Origin: Chitinolyticbacter albus
GTDB lineage: Bacteria; Pseudomonadota; Gammaproteobacteria; Burkholderiales; Chitinibacteraceae
NCBI RefSeq assembly: GCF_024437655.1
Contig: NZ_JANBVF010000021.1
Coordinates: forward strand, 1 to 64,000
Reading direction: 5' to 3'
DNA: 64,000 nt
The notes under the pieces were generated by a model. The model saw only the letters and a program-made list of their open reading frames with translations, did not search any database and had not been told where the DNA came from. This document shows positions 17,604-25,851 of the stretch, piece by piece. Numbering within the stretch: the first letter of the stretch is position 1; each line of letters starts with the position of its first letter. Made by a program: the position numbers and the translations under genes.

Positions 17604-19754
17604 TCAGCACTCCTCGCGAATGACGGGCAGCGGTAGCGGCAGGCCGTCGGGCTCGACCGGCACCACACCTTCGCCTGCCGGCGGCAGCGGCAAGCCATCG
17701 ACCACGGTGATGGCGGTGAGCTCGACCACTTCGTAGCGCTCCAGCACCACGGTGCCAGGCACCCAGCTATCGCCATCCCAGCCGGCGACTTCCAGCGCTT
17801 CCAGGTATTCGACACCCTCGACCTGCAGCGCGGCGGCTTCGAGCTCGGGGCCGTAGACACGCCGCCCCAGCGGCCAGCCCTGGCCTTCCGGGCCGTAAGG
17901 CGGCAGTGGAGCAAGGTATTGCCGCAATACCAGTTCGACCCAGCGCCGTACCGCCTCGATGCCGTAGCCCGGCTTGACCTTGAGCGCCACCGACACCGCC
18001 ACCTGGCGATAGGTCGGCGGGATCACATAGAGCTCGGTAGTCACCAGCCGGTGCGCGTCCAGCCACTGGCACACGGCGCGCAGCAGCGCGGCATCGGGCA
18101 TGGGCGCGTTCGGATGCAGCGCATCGGCCAGCGGCCAGACCATCACGCTGACGACGCCGGCGGCTTCGATCTGCGGCGTCTTGGGCGCAAAGCGCGGCAG
18201 GCATTCGGTGCGGGCGATCAAGGCGCCGGGCGTGGCGGCGGCAATTTCCTTGAAATCGTCCGCCGTCACCGCGCGGCCGCGCCGGCGCAACTCGCCCGGA
18301 ATGCGCGTCAGCGCGGCTTCCAGCGCCTCGGCGTCCGAGCCGCCCTGTGCCGGCAGCGGGTTCCTGGCCTTGATGCCGGCCAGATCCATCTTGTTGATCG
18401 CCTCTTTGGCGACATTGCCGGCCACACCGCCGCCCCAGCGGTAGCCCCAGCTGCGGATGCGCTCGCCCCACTGCGGCATGCGACCACGCAAGCCGTCGCC
18501 AAAGCGCACCAGCCCCGATTCGGCATCGAGCATGAAATGGCGCGACTCGCGCGTACTGGCGAAGAAATCATCGACGCGCGTATAGCGCAACCACTGCCCG
18601 CCTTCCTCGACCTCCAGCACGATGGCGTCAAGGTCGTTGTCGGGCAGCACCGGCGCATGCGCCAGGCGGAACACCTGCACCGGCTGGCCGTTGCCGTTGC
18701 CCAGGAACTGCGGCGCAGCGGTGCGCGCGTGCTCGGCTTCAGTGGTGTTGATGGTCACGAGCTTGAACCGACCAAAGCTGCTGCCGTCGCGGCGGAACAC
18801 GCGCAGCCAGCCCACCAGCTTCTCGGCGAGTTCATCGGGCAAGGCCGGTGGGTAGTTGCCGGCACCGGCCAGATCAGGATCGATGTCGGGCATGGCGAAG
18901 TCGCTGGCGACACGCGGCAGTTGCAGCCGCAATACGCCCGATTGCGTGAGCCCGCGCGTGCTGTCGCCGACCACCGATAACGACACGTATTGCGGCTCGT
19001 CATTCGAGAGCGGCCTGTCCGTCAGCGACTGCCATTGCAGCTGCGGCGGGCTGGCAACGAAGCCCAGCCCCGGGCAGGGATCGATCTCGGCCATCCCGCC
19101 CGCGGGCAACTCGGCTTCGAAGCCGAGATTGACGATGGCACCGGGCAGCCGGGTGGCATCGAGCCCATCCTCGGCCAGCACCGCCAGCCAGATCATGCCG
19201 TCCACCGTCTCGCCAAAATCGAGTGCTTCGTTCTCGACCAGCAGCCGCGTCTCGAAATAGCTGCGTGGCCGCTCCGCCAGCGCCTCGGGCAGCGCATCGA
19301 GCGTGCGCTCGGCATACGCGTGCGCTTCCGGATCCACTTCCGGATCGGGCGCGCTGGTGGCGATACGGGCCACGGCCTGTACCGACAGCGGCCAGGCCGT
19401 GACTTCGGTCAGCGTCTGGAACTCGAGCTTGCCGGCACGCGCCAGCGTCTTTTGCGGCACCAGCACGCCGGCGGGCTTGTCGGTGGTCAGCGCCAGCAGC
19501 GCACGCGCGGCCTGCGCCGGACGCAGCGGGATCTGCAGCAGGCGCAGGAATTCGAGATAGGTCGCCTCGGGGATCTGGTTGAAGCGGTACAGCAGGTTCT
19601 CGGCCTGGAAAGCGAACAGTTCGAGCAGCGTGATGCCCGGATCACTCTCGTTGTGATCGGTCCACGCCGGGTTGTAGACGGGGATGCGCGCCTTGAGCTC
19701 GCTGGCGAGCTGCGCGTAGCTGCGATCGTCGAGTATGGGGCTGGGGAGTGGCAT
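17604..19754 (-). CDS. Baseplate assembly protein J-like (Afp11/Pvc11-like), 716 aa
   Basis: The N-terminus carries LKARIPVYNPAWTDHNESDPGITLLELFAFQAENLLYRFNQIPE (shown here only to identify the family), the hallmark of putative baseplate assembly proteins of contractile systems. The C-terminal third contains the gpJ-like region (LRRRGRAVTADDFKEIA, then VWPLADALHPNAPMPDAALL). The length fits Afp11/Pvc11 types. It forms part of the baseplate wedge with the neighbouring gp25 and gpI-type proteins. The start is 12 nt after the gp25 stop, with an AGG-containing leader. Confidence 0.9.
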   Translation of the reverse strand: MPLPSPILDDRSYAQLASELKARIPVYNPAWTDHNESDPGITLLELFAFQAENLLYRFNQIPEATYLEFLRLLQIPLRPAQAARALLALTTDKPAGVLVPQKTLARAGKLEFQTLTEVTAWPLSVQAVARIATSAPDPEVDPEAHAYAERTLDALPEALAERPRSYFETRLLVENEALDFGETVDGMIWLAVLAEDGLDATRLPGAIVNLGFEAELPAGGMAEIDPCPGLGFVASPPQLQWQSLTDRPLSNDEPQYVSLSVVGDSTRGLTQSGVLRLQLPRVASDFAMPDIDPDLAGAGNYPPALPDELAEKLVGWLRVFRRDGSSFGRFKLVTINTTEAEHARTAAPQFLGNGNGQPVQVFRLAHAPVLPDNDLDAIVLEVEEGGQWLRYTRVDDFFASTRESRHFMLDAESGLVRFGDGLRGRMPQWGERIRSWGYRWGGGVAGNVAKEAINKMDLAGIKARNPLPAQGGSDAEALEAALTRIPGELRRRGRAVTADDFKEIAAATPGALIARTECLPRFAPKTPQIEAAGVVSVMVWPLADALHPNAPMPDAALLRAVCQWLDAHRLVTTELYVIPPTYRQVAVSVALKVKPGYGIEAVRRWVELVLRQYLAPLPPYGPEGQGWPLGRRVYGPELEAAALQVEGVEYLEALEVAGWDGDSWVPGTVVLERYEVVELTAITVVDGLPLPPAGEGVVPVEPDGLPLPLPVIREEC

Positions 19755-19765
19755 GTCCTGACCCT

Positions 19766-20155
19766 TCAGTTGAGGTAGAACGGGTAGACGAGGTTGTCGC
19801 GACGACCGTCACGTACATGCGTGTAGTTCACCTGCACCAGCACCAGCGATGGATCGCGCCCGGGGGTGACGGCGACATCCGACACCGTGATGCGCGGCTC
19901 CCAACGCTTGAGGCTGCGCTCGACCTCGCGCTGGATCTGCGCGCGGGTGACGGCGCTGTTGGTCTGCATCAGAAAGCGCCGCAGCCCGCAGCCGTAGTCG
20001 GGCAGCATCAGCCGCTCGCCCGGTTCGGTATCGAGCAGGATGGCAATGGACTGACGAACTTTTTCCGGGCCGTCGGCCACCGGCAGCCGGCCCGTCTCAT
20101 CCGGGGCGATCGGAAAGGCCAGGCCCGCGCCCAGCACCATGCGGCTTGTGCTCAT
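19766..20155 (-). CDS. gp25/GPW-family baseplate wedge protein (Afp9/Pvc9-like), 129 aa
   Basis: The pattern VADGPEKVRQSIAILLDTEPGERLMLPDYGCGLRRFL is typical of the gp25 lysozyme-like wedge family. In these systems the protein links the baseplate to the sheath. The start at ATG 20155 overlaps the preceding stop as ATGA. The length fits the family. The adjacent gpJ and gpI genes support the call. Confidence 0.93.
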   Translation of the reverse strand: MSTSRMVLGAGLAFPIAPDETGRLPVADGPEKVRQSIAILLDTEPGERLMLPDYGCGLRRFLMQTNSAVTRAQIQREVERSLKRWEPRITVSDVAVTPGRDPSLVLVQVNYTHVRDGRRDNLVYPFYLN

Positions 20156-22032
20156 AGGAACTCTCCGGTGGTCGGCAGATGCTGTTCGTGCTTCCACTGC
20201 GAAATACGCCGCGGCTCGAACTGCAGCCGCCCGGTGAGATCGAGCCGACTGCCGTTCTCGCTCGCGTCCCCAGGCTCGGGTTCGAGCGCGGCCTGTTCAT
20301 GCATCACGCCGGCGATGCCGATCAGCGGACCCATCGCCAGCTTGGCGTCGAGGTCGTCGCGCACCTTGATCGCCTCGGCGGTGTGCACCGGGTTGGCCAC
20401 GCCGGGAAACAGCTCGCGCGGGTGGCCGGCGGCCTCCGCAATGGCGTGCGGCAGCGATTGCGGCAGGTTGGTGTTGGCAACGGTCAGGAGCTCGGCGCGC
20501 ACGTCGTCGCCGTCGTAGGTGACGCCGTCGAAATCGAAGGTCGCCGCCTCGACGTCGATCGAGAGCTGGCCGTCGATGCCTATGGCAGGCGGGATCGCCG
20601 ACAGCTCGGCCATCATGCCGCCCTCGAACTTGAAGCTGGGCAAGATGCAGAACTTGAATGCCAGGAGGAACCACAGCTGAAAGATGAACATCACGATGGG
20701 CAGGAAGATGCTGAGCACGAACAGCGCGATGATGGTGATCAGTGGGATCGAGAAATGGCAGATCTGCCCCGGCCCCATGCTGCCGCCGGTGACGGCGCCC
20801 GCTTCCACCTGCGGCGTCAGCGCCTGCGGCTGCACGAACTTGATCGGCGAGAGCTGGCCGATCGGCCGCGCCAGCGCCTGTGCCGCGAGCTCGGCGAGGT
20901 TGGGCATCTGGATGGTGACCGGCCGGTTGGCGCTGCCGACGGTATCGAACTGCGGCGCCAGCCGGTAGGGCTGCGTCGCCTCGCTCCAGGTCAGCAGCCC
21001 GTCGCAATCGGGCGCGCGCGCATTGAGCCCGGCCATCGGGCAGCAGCAATCGTGGCGGCGGAAGAAGGTGCGGATCTCATACAGGCTGCGATCGTCGAAG
21101 CGCGCGTCGCCTGCATTGGTGGTCTCGAACGCCGAGGTCGGGATCACGCCGAAAAACAGCGCCCGGCCCCGTGCCGAATGGTCGGCGATCTTGGGATCGG
21201 CAAACACCCGGTACAGCGGGAACCACGCCTCCTCGAGCTGCTGTGGCGCCTCCTCGACGACGCGCCAGTTGCCCACGCCCTTGTGTGTGCCGGGGATCCA
21301 GCCCTCGACGTAATTCTCGATGCCGTGCGCCAGCTGCCAATCGGCGATCGCCTGGCGTTGCTCACCCACCTTGTCGAAGGCGGCCTGACGCTTGGCATCG
21401 AACTCGCCGCGTGCCTTCAGCCGCGCGTTGCGCGCCGCGCGCTGCTTGGCGGCACCCGGCCGCACCGGAATGGTTTCATCGAGATCGGCCAGCACCGCCT
21501 GCGCCGCGATCAGATCGCGCAACAGTCGCGTGCCCTCGCTGGAGAGCGCCTGCGGCACGGCGAGGCGCCGCCGCCGCACCACGAAGCCGGCCTGGCAGAT
21601 TTCGCCCGCGGGGACGGAGGGCAGGCCGTGCGTATCGCAATGCAGCTCGCACACCACCAGGTAATGCCGCGCATGCGCAGGCAGGAACAGCTTGCGCGTG
21701 CTGGTCGGCACGAGCTTGGTCTGGCGCAGGTCGGTCGGCGCGTCGCCCGGCTGTGCCGGCGAGCCATCGGCGCGAGTGGGAAAGAAGGCGGCCAGCCGGC
21801 CGGGCAAGCGGCCCTGGGTCACGGCGACGTAGTCGATGTTGTAAACGACATCGTCATTGTCGAACACCAGCGAGTGCTGCGGATCGCCAATGAATTCGTT
21901 GACGAAATCGTCGGAGGCGAACTTCTGGATGGTCGGCTGCAGGTGCTGCTTGCCGGACGCGGGCACACCCGCCTTGTCCCAGCGGTACCAGGGCGCGGTG
22001 ATCAGCCAGGGGTGGTGGGCGGCGGCTACCAT
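20152..22032 (-). CDS. Unrecognised eCIS protein with long hydrophobic segment, 626 aa
   Basis: The start is ATG 22032, overlapping the end of the gpV-like spike gene by 7 nt; the upstream in-frame sequence belongs to that gene. Residues ~425-464 form a strongly hydrophobic, possibly hairpin, segment (FSIPLITIIALFVLSIFLPI and onward), flanked by Cys-rich RHDCCCPM (~385) and a second part with FDFDGVTYDGDDVR. No family is recognised. It occupies the position between spike and gp25 where many eCIS loci have a PAAR tip gene, and no separate PAAR gene was found in this cluster. A membrane or baseplate role is speculation. Confidence 0.7.
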   Translation of the reverse strand: MVAAAHHPWLITAPWYRWDKAGVPASGKQHLQPTIQKFASDDFVNEFIGDPQHSLVFDNDDVVYNIDYVAVTQGRLPGRLAAFFPTRADGSPAQPGDAPTDLRQTKLVPTSTRKLFLPAHARHYLVVCELHCDTHGLPSVPAGEICQAGFVVRRRRLAVPQALSSEGTRLLRDLIAAQAVLADLDETIPVRPGAAKQRAARNARLKARGEFDAKRQAAFDKVGEQRQAIADWQLAHGIENYVEGWIPGTHKGVGNWRVVEEAPQQLEEAWFPLYRVFADPKIADHSARGRALFFGVIPTSAFETTNAGDARFDDRSLYEIRTFFRRHDCCCPMAGLNARAPDCDGLLTWSEATQPYRLAPQFDTVGSANRPVTIQMPNLAELAAQALARPIGQLSPIKFVQPQALTPQVEAGAVTGGSMGPGQICHFSIPLITIIALFVLSIFLPIVMFIFQLWFLLAFKFCILPSFKFEGGMMAELSAIPPAIGIDGQLSIDVEAATFDFDGVTYDGDDVRAELLTVANTNLPQSLPHAIAEAAGHPRELFPGVANPVHTAEAIKVRDDLDAKLAMGPLIGIAGVMHEQAALEPEPGDASENGSRLDLTGRLQFEPRRISQWKHEQHLPTTGEFL

Positions 22033-22694
22033 ACGTTGCCCGCTCCCGGGGTATAGCTCGGCGAGACGACCGATTGGGTGATCAGCGTCTGGCACACCAC
22101 GGTGCCGTCGCAGGTCACCATCGGCGCATGCACGTTCACCGCACTGGCGTTGACCTCGACCGTGGCATTGGCGGTGATCGTCACCTGGCCGGCGATATTC
22201 ATCTCGATCTTGCAGCCGTTCGAGTGCTGCAGCGTCACCTGCTGCGCCGCATCGTCCAGCACCAGCTGGTGGCCGCTTTGCATCGACACGGTCACCTTGG
22301 CCGCGCCGTCGGTGTCGTCGAACTCCAGCAGGCTGCCGCTGCGCGTCTTCAAGAGCCGCTTGTTGTTGGCCGCCTGCGCCGCCTCGGGCAGCGCCTCCTT
22401 GCCGTTCCACACCGCGCCAACGATATATGGCCGCTCCAGCACGCCGGCCTCGAAGGCCACGATGACCTCGGTATCGACCGAGGGCAGGATTTCCCAGCCC
22501 TGATCGTCGTCGGCATACAGCGTGACCAGTCGCGCCCAGGCCTTCACGTCGGCGCCAGCGTCGCCCAGCCAGGGGAAGCTGACCTGGATGCGGCCGACGT
22601 TGTCCGGGTCGACGATGTCGAGAACGATGGCCGGATAGAGCCCGAATAGCCGCCTGCCGGGAAAGCCGCCGTCGTAGCGATCGAAATCGATCAT
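22026..22694 (-). CDS. Baseplate assembly protein V / gp5-like spike (OB-fold), 222 aa
   Basis: The OB-fold part FGLYPAIVLDIVDPDNVGRIQVSFPW followed by ARLVTLYADDDQGWEILPSVDTEVIV is characteristic of phage baseplate protein V and the gp5 part of VgrG. The C-terminal ~90 residues are a beta-helical needle-like stretch (VTITANATVEVNASAVNVHAP). With the preceding gpD-like gene it makes up the spike that is a single Afp8/VgrG-like polypeptide in other systems. It overlaps that gene by 4 nt (ATGA), which supports co-production. Confidence 0.92.
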   Translation of the reverse strand: MIDFDRYDGGFPGRRLFGLYPAIVLDIVDPDNVGRIQVSFPWLGDAGADVKAWARLVTLYADDDQGWEILPSVDTEVIVAFEAGVLERPYIVGAVWNGKEALPEAAQAANNKRLLKTRSGSLLEFDDTDGAAKVTVSMQSGHQLVLDDAAQQVTLQHSNGCKIEMNIAGQVTITANATVEVNASAVNVHAPMVTCDGTVVCQTLITQSVVSPSYTPGAGNVW

Positions 22695-23770
22695 GCGGCC
22701 TCCAGCGTGGCGCGTTCGGCCTCGAACAGCGTGCGATGGCCGTCGACGAGGTCGTAGCTGTGACGCACCCGCGTCACGTAGTAACCGGCACCGGCAAACG
22801 GCGGCGCCACGCGTTGCAGGTTCACCTTGCTGCCCACCGCCAGTTGCGGCGTGCCGTTGGTCACTCCGCGCACGTGCACGAAACGCCGCGCGCGGCGTAG
22901 CATTTCGGCGCGGCTCCAGGCGCGTGCCGCTTCGGCATCGAGCGGTACCTCGCGGGTGCGGGTGCTTGGGTAGTCGCCCAGCCCGGCCAGCGCCTCGCTA
23001 CCGAGCCGCCCTTGCGGGGACTCGCCGCGCACGGCGGTGTCGGAGGCTTCCTCGTCGATCCCGTCACGCGCGGTGACGTCGTAACCGGTCACATGCACGC
23101 TGGCACGCTGGTGCGCGAGATCGGCGCGGATATCGAGTTGCAGGATGTCGGCGCCATTCACCAGCTCGACCTCGGTGCCATCGCGCTTGTCGCGCGTCTT
23201 GAAACCGAGCTTGCCGTCCGCCACCCACACGTCGGCGGCCACCAGCCGGGCACGCTCGCGCAGGAACGCCAGATCGCTCTGGTTGAACTGCTGCACCACG
23301 GCGTAGGTCGGGCCGTCGCAATCGACATCCGGGGTGAGGCTATGCTCGCCGGCGATGGCGCGGGCGATATCGGCGTCGGAGACGTTTTCCCAAGTCTTGC
23401 TGCGATGGGTGAAGCGCAGCACGGCCAGCGCATCCTCGGCATAGATCAGTGCCTCGGGTTCCACGCCTTCGCGGTAGCAGGCTTCGATCGCGCTGATCTT
23501 GCCGTCGAACACCGTGCAGGCGCTGCCCTCGGGGCCCAGCGCCACCTCCAGCCGCTTGCCGAAATCGAAGACGCGACCGTCGAGATAGAGCAGCGTCTCG
23601 CCGTCCTCGCCCTCCTGCGGCCCCCAGGCATTGAAACGCGCGACCAGCCGCTTCATGCCCTGCCCGTCCTCGTCGATCTCGAGGCGCTTGAGATCGAGCG
23701 ACAGCGCCGCCTGGCGCGAGCCATCGACGGTGAAGGTGGGCGTGTTGGCCTGGAAGAGGACGAGGGGCAT
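22691..23770 (-). CDS. Phage late control gpD-like spike hub, 359 aa
   Basis: The family is recognised from AVVQQFNQSDLAFLRERARL ('SD..FL..RA'), RSKTWENVSDADIARAIA and the C-terminal GSKVNLQRVAPPFAGAGYYVTRVRHSYD, typical of gpD/gp27-like hub proteins. It forms the base of the central spike and pairs with the gpV-like needle encoded next. It begins 15 nt after the small DUF5908 gene. The length is usual for the family. Confidence 0.9.
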   Translation of the reverse strand: MPLVLFQANTPTFTVDGSRQAALSLDLKRLEIDEDGQGMKRLVARFNAWGPQEGEDGETLLYLDGRVFDFGKRLEVALGPEGSACTVFDGKISAIEACYREGVEPEALIYAEDALAVLRFTHRSKTWENVSDADIARAIAGEHSLTPDVDCDGPTYAVVQQFNQSDLAFLRERARLVAADVWVADGKLGFKTRDKRDGTEVELVNGADILQLDIRADLAHQRASVHVTGYDVTARDGIDEEASDTAVRGESPQGRLGSEALAGLGDYPSTRTREVPLDAEAARAWSRAEMLRRARRFVHVRGVTNGTPQLAVGSKVNLQRVAPPFAGAGYYVTRVRHSYDLVDGHRTLFEAERATLEAA

Positions 23771-23785
23771 GATCGGTTTCGCTCG

Positions 23786-23950
23786 CTAGTCGTCGCTGCC
23801 CCAGGCCGCCGTGCGCGCAGCGTCCTCGGCGGCGCATTCGGCCTCGCGGCGCCAGGCTTCCGTCTGTTGCCACGACTGCACGGGCTTGGCGTTGCCTGAG
23901 CCCCCCTGCACCGAGACCTGGCTATCGACTTCATCGATGTAGACCGGCAT
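23786..23950 (-). CDS. Small DUF5908-like eCIS protein, 54 aa
   Basis: ATG at 23950 is preceded by AAAGGAGAG at good distance, and the frame ends at TAG 23786-23788. The product begins MPVYIDEVDSQVSVQ and ends AAWGSDD. Small proteins of 50-60 residues beginning MPV.I.E or similar (DUF5908, Pvc6/Afp6 position) sit between the LysM-type adaptor and the spike in many eCIS loci. Position and length fit exactly. It has 12 nt and 15 nt gaps to its neighbours. Confidence 0.8.
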   Translation of the reverse strand: MPVYIDEVDSQVSVQGGSGNAKPVQSWQQTEAWRREAECAAEDAARTAAWGSDD

Positions 23951-23962
23951 GACGCTCTCCTT

Positions 23963-25285
23963 TCAATGGCAGCCGCAGCCGCAATCGCCGGGCTGACCGG
24001 GGCGATGCGCACCACTGCCGGCTGGCGCGCCCTGCGGCAACGCCTGCCATGCGGGCTGGGTGGGGTTGGTCGAAACAGGCGGCAGGCTGTCGCTGCGCTG
24101 TGCAGCCTGACCGGTCAAAAGGTTGGCGCGCGTTTCAACCGCCCCGCCCACCCGGTCACGCAGCGGTACGTTGGCACCGAACGTGGTCGCGCGCGGATCG
24201 GCGCGCTGGCTGAACACCTGGTTGCGCTGGCCGCTGCTGGCAGCCAGCTCAGCGATGGCATTGCCCTGCGGCGGCAGCTGCACCGCGGTGCCGGCGAACG
24301 CCTGCCGGGCCGAGCGGTTGCCCTGCCCCGCGACATCGGTCTTCAGCGTTTCCAGCCCGGCGCCGACGCCGCCCGCCTGCGCCAGCGCCGTACCCTGCGC
24401 CAGTACGGCGCGCACGTCGTTGCCGGTGGCGGAAAGCCCCAGCCGCGCGACGGTATCGGTGGCCGCCGTGGCAACGCCTTGCGCGGCAAGACCGGGGCCG
24501 GCGACGGCAGCAAGGCCAATCTCGGCGCCGGCGGTCAGCCGTAGCGGATCAGCGACGCCGGCCGCCAGCGCGCGCCATGCGGTGGGATCAAGCCCCTGCC
24601 GCTGCGCGAACTGCGCCAGGCTCTCGCCATCGAGCGCGCGGGCGATGGTGGCGTTCACGTCCGAGATGGCCGCATTGGCGGCGGACAATGCATTGGCGAT
24701 CGGGTTGTTGGCGAGCCGGCCCAGCGCGTCATTCAGCGCGCCCAAGCCACCCAAGCCCGGCAGATCGGGGGTGGCGGCGCCCGGTGCCGGTGCGCCGGCG
24801 GTATCGGTAGCACCGGGGCCGCTGCGACGGAACTGGTAGGTGGGGTCCTGCGCCTTGATGGTCAGCCCGACCTTGGCGCGCAGTGGCGTGCCGTCGGCAG
24901 CGAAGTGATCAAGATCGAGGTTGAAGCTCTCGACCACGCCATCGATCTGCAACTGCGCCCATTCGAAGCGCACGCGCGGCGGCAACTCCTCGCCTTCCTT
25001 GGGCTTGATGAAGTATTCGATCTTGCGGGTGCGCTCGAACACCGGCACCGGGTTGTCGCTGTCGCCTTCGTCGGCACTGTCGAACACCAGTTCCAGCGTC
25101 AGTGTGGTCGAGCCGGTACCGACATACTGGCGCGACTGGCGCCCGCTCTGCTGGCCGCCTTCGCTGCGGTTGGCGATCGCCATGCGCATCGAGGTCGGGT
25201 TGAACTGCACCGGGATGCGATCGCCCATTTCGCGGGCGTTTTCACCGGTGGAAATCTCGACGAGAAAGGCCTTCTTCAGTTCCAT
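23963..25285 (-). CDS. CIS tube adaptor / LysM-type protein (Afp7-like), 440 aa
   Basis: The N-terminal ~160 residues (VQFNPTSMRMAIANRSEGG ... YIGTGSTTLTLELVFDSAD-type pattern, then PRVRFEWAQLQIDGVVESF) match the CIS_tube N-terminal domain of Afp7-like proteins, which connect tube and baseplate. Residues ~218-243 (DGESLAQFAQRQGLDPTAWR) look like a LysM motif. The C-terminus is Ala/Gly/Pro-rich and ends in HRPGQPGDCGCGCH, an unusual Cys/His tail. The start is 4 nt after the tube 2 stop. Confidence 0.87.
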   Translation of the reverse strand: MELKKAFLVEISTGENAREMGDRIPVQFNPTSMRMAIANRSEGGQQSGRQSRQYVGTGSTTLTLELVFDSADEGDSDNPVPVFERTRKIEYFIKPKEGEELPPRVRFEWAQLQIDGVVESFNLDLDHFAADGTPLRAKVGLTIKAQDPTYQFRRSGPGATDTAGAPAPGAATPDLPGLGGLGALNDALGRLANNPIANALSAANAAISDVNATIARALDGESLAQFAQRQGLDPTAWRALAAGVADPLRLTAGAEIGLAAVAGPGLAAQGVATAATDTVARLGLSATGNDVRAVLAQGTALAQAGGVGAGLETLKTDVAGQGNRSARQAFAGTAVQLPPQGNAIAELAASSGQRNQVFSQRADPRATTFGANVPLRDRVGGAVETRANLLTGQAAQRSDSLPPVSTNPTQPAWQALPQGAPAGSGAHRPGQPGDCGCGCH

Positions 25286-25289
25286 GGCG

Positions 25290-25847
25290 CTACTCCAGCC
25301 TCAGGCCTTCGTGGGCGATCTGCAGCTCTTCGATCGCGATTTCGCCGGTCTTGGCGTTGAGTTCGGGGCCGCGCACCTTGAGCGGCAGCGCGCGCTCGAA
25401 GCTCCAGGTGGCGACCACGTCGTCACCGTTGGCCGCCAGCACCTCGATCACGCCGTCAAAGCGCGGAATGGGGCGCCGGCCGGACACCACCGCCTGCAAC
25501 CACTGCCACAACTCCTTCTGCAGCTCGTCACCGTCGGGGTGGAACATGCCGCGCTTCATCGTGATGGGGCTGTAGCGCGCGCGCCCGGCGCGGCGGATCA
25601 CGCCGTCGTTGCGGCCGCCCTCGTTGTAGTCGGCGACATCCATGCTGACTTCGAGCCCGCTGATTTCCTGGAAGGCGCCGTCGGGGGCGCGGATTTCATC
25701 GCCACCCGTGTCCTCGGGCGGCGTATCGAGCGCGGGCTCAAGCCCGCCGCTGTCCGGCGCAGGCACGGCGCCAGCTGCCACCTCGGGGCTGGGCGAGAAG
25801 CGCACGCGGAAGCGGTAGGTGCGCATGAACAGCAGATCGTCGGCCAT
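25290..25847 (-). CDS. Inner tube protein 2 (Afp5-like), 185 aa
   Basis: T4 gp19-type tube fold: FRVRFSPSP at the start, FQEISGLEVSMDV, the middle ITMKRGMF and the C-terminal GEIAIEELQIAHEGL, which parallels GEVAMEEIQLAHEG in tube 1. Relative to tube 1 it has a ~35-residue insertion rich in Pro, Gly and acidic residues (about 15-50). Afp5/Pvc5-type tubes start the tube on the spike side. It lies 4 nt after sheath 2. Confidence 0.92.
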   Translation of the reverse strand: MADDLLFMRTYRFRVRFSPSPEVAAGAVPAPDSGGLEPALDTPPEDTGGDEIRAPDGAFQEISGLEVSMDVADYNEGGRNDGVIRRAGRARYSPITMKRGMFHPDGDELQKELWQWLQAVVSGRRPIPRFDGVIEVLAANGDDVVATWSFERALPLKVRGPELNAKTGEIAIEELQIAHEGLRLE

Positions 25848-25851
25848 CTGC

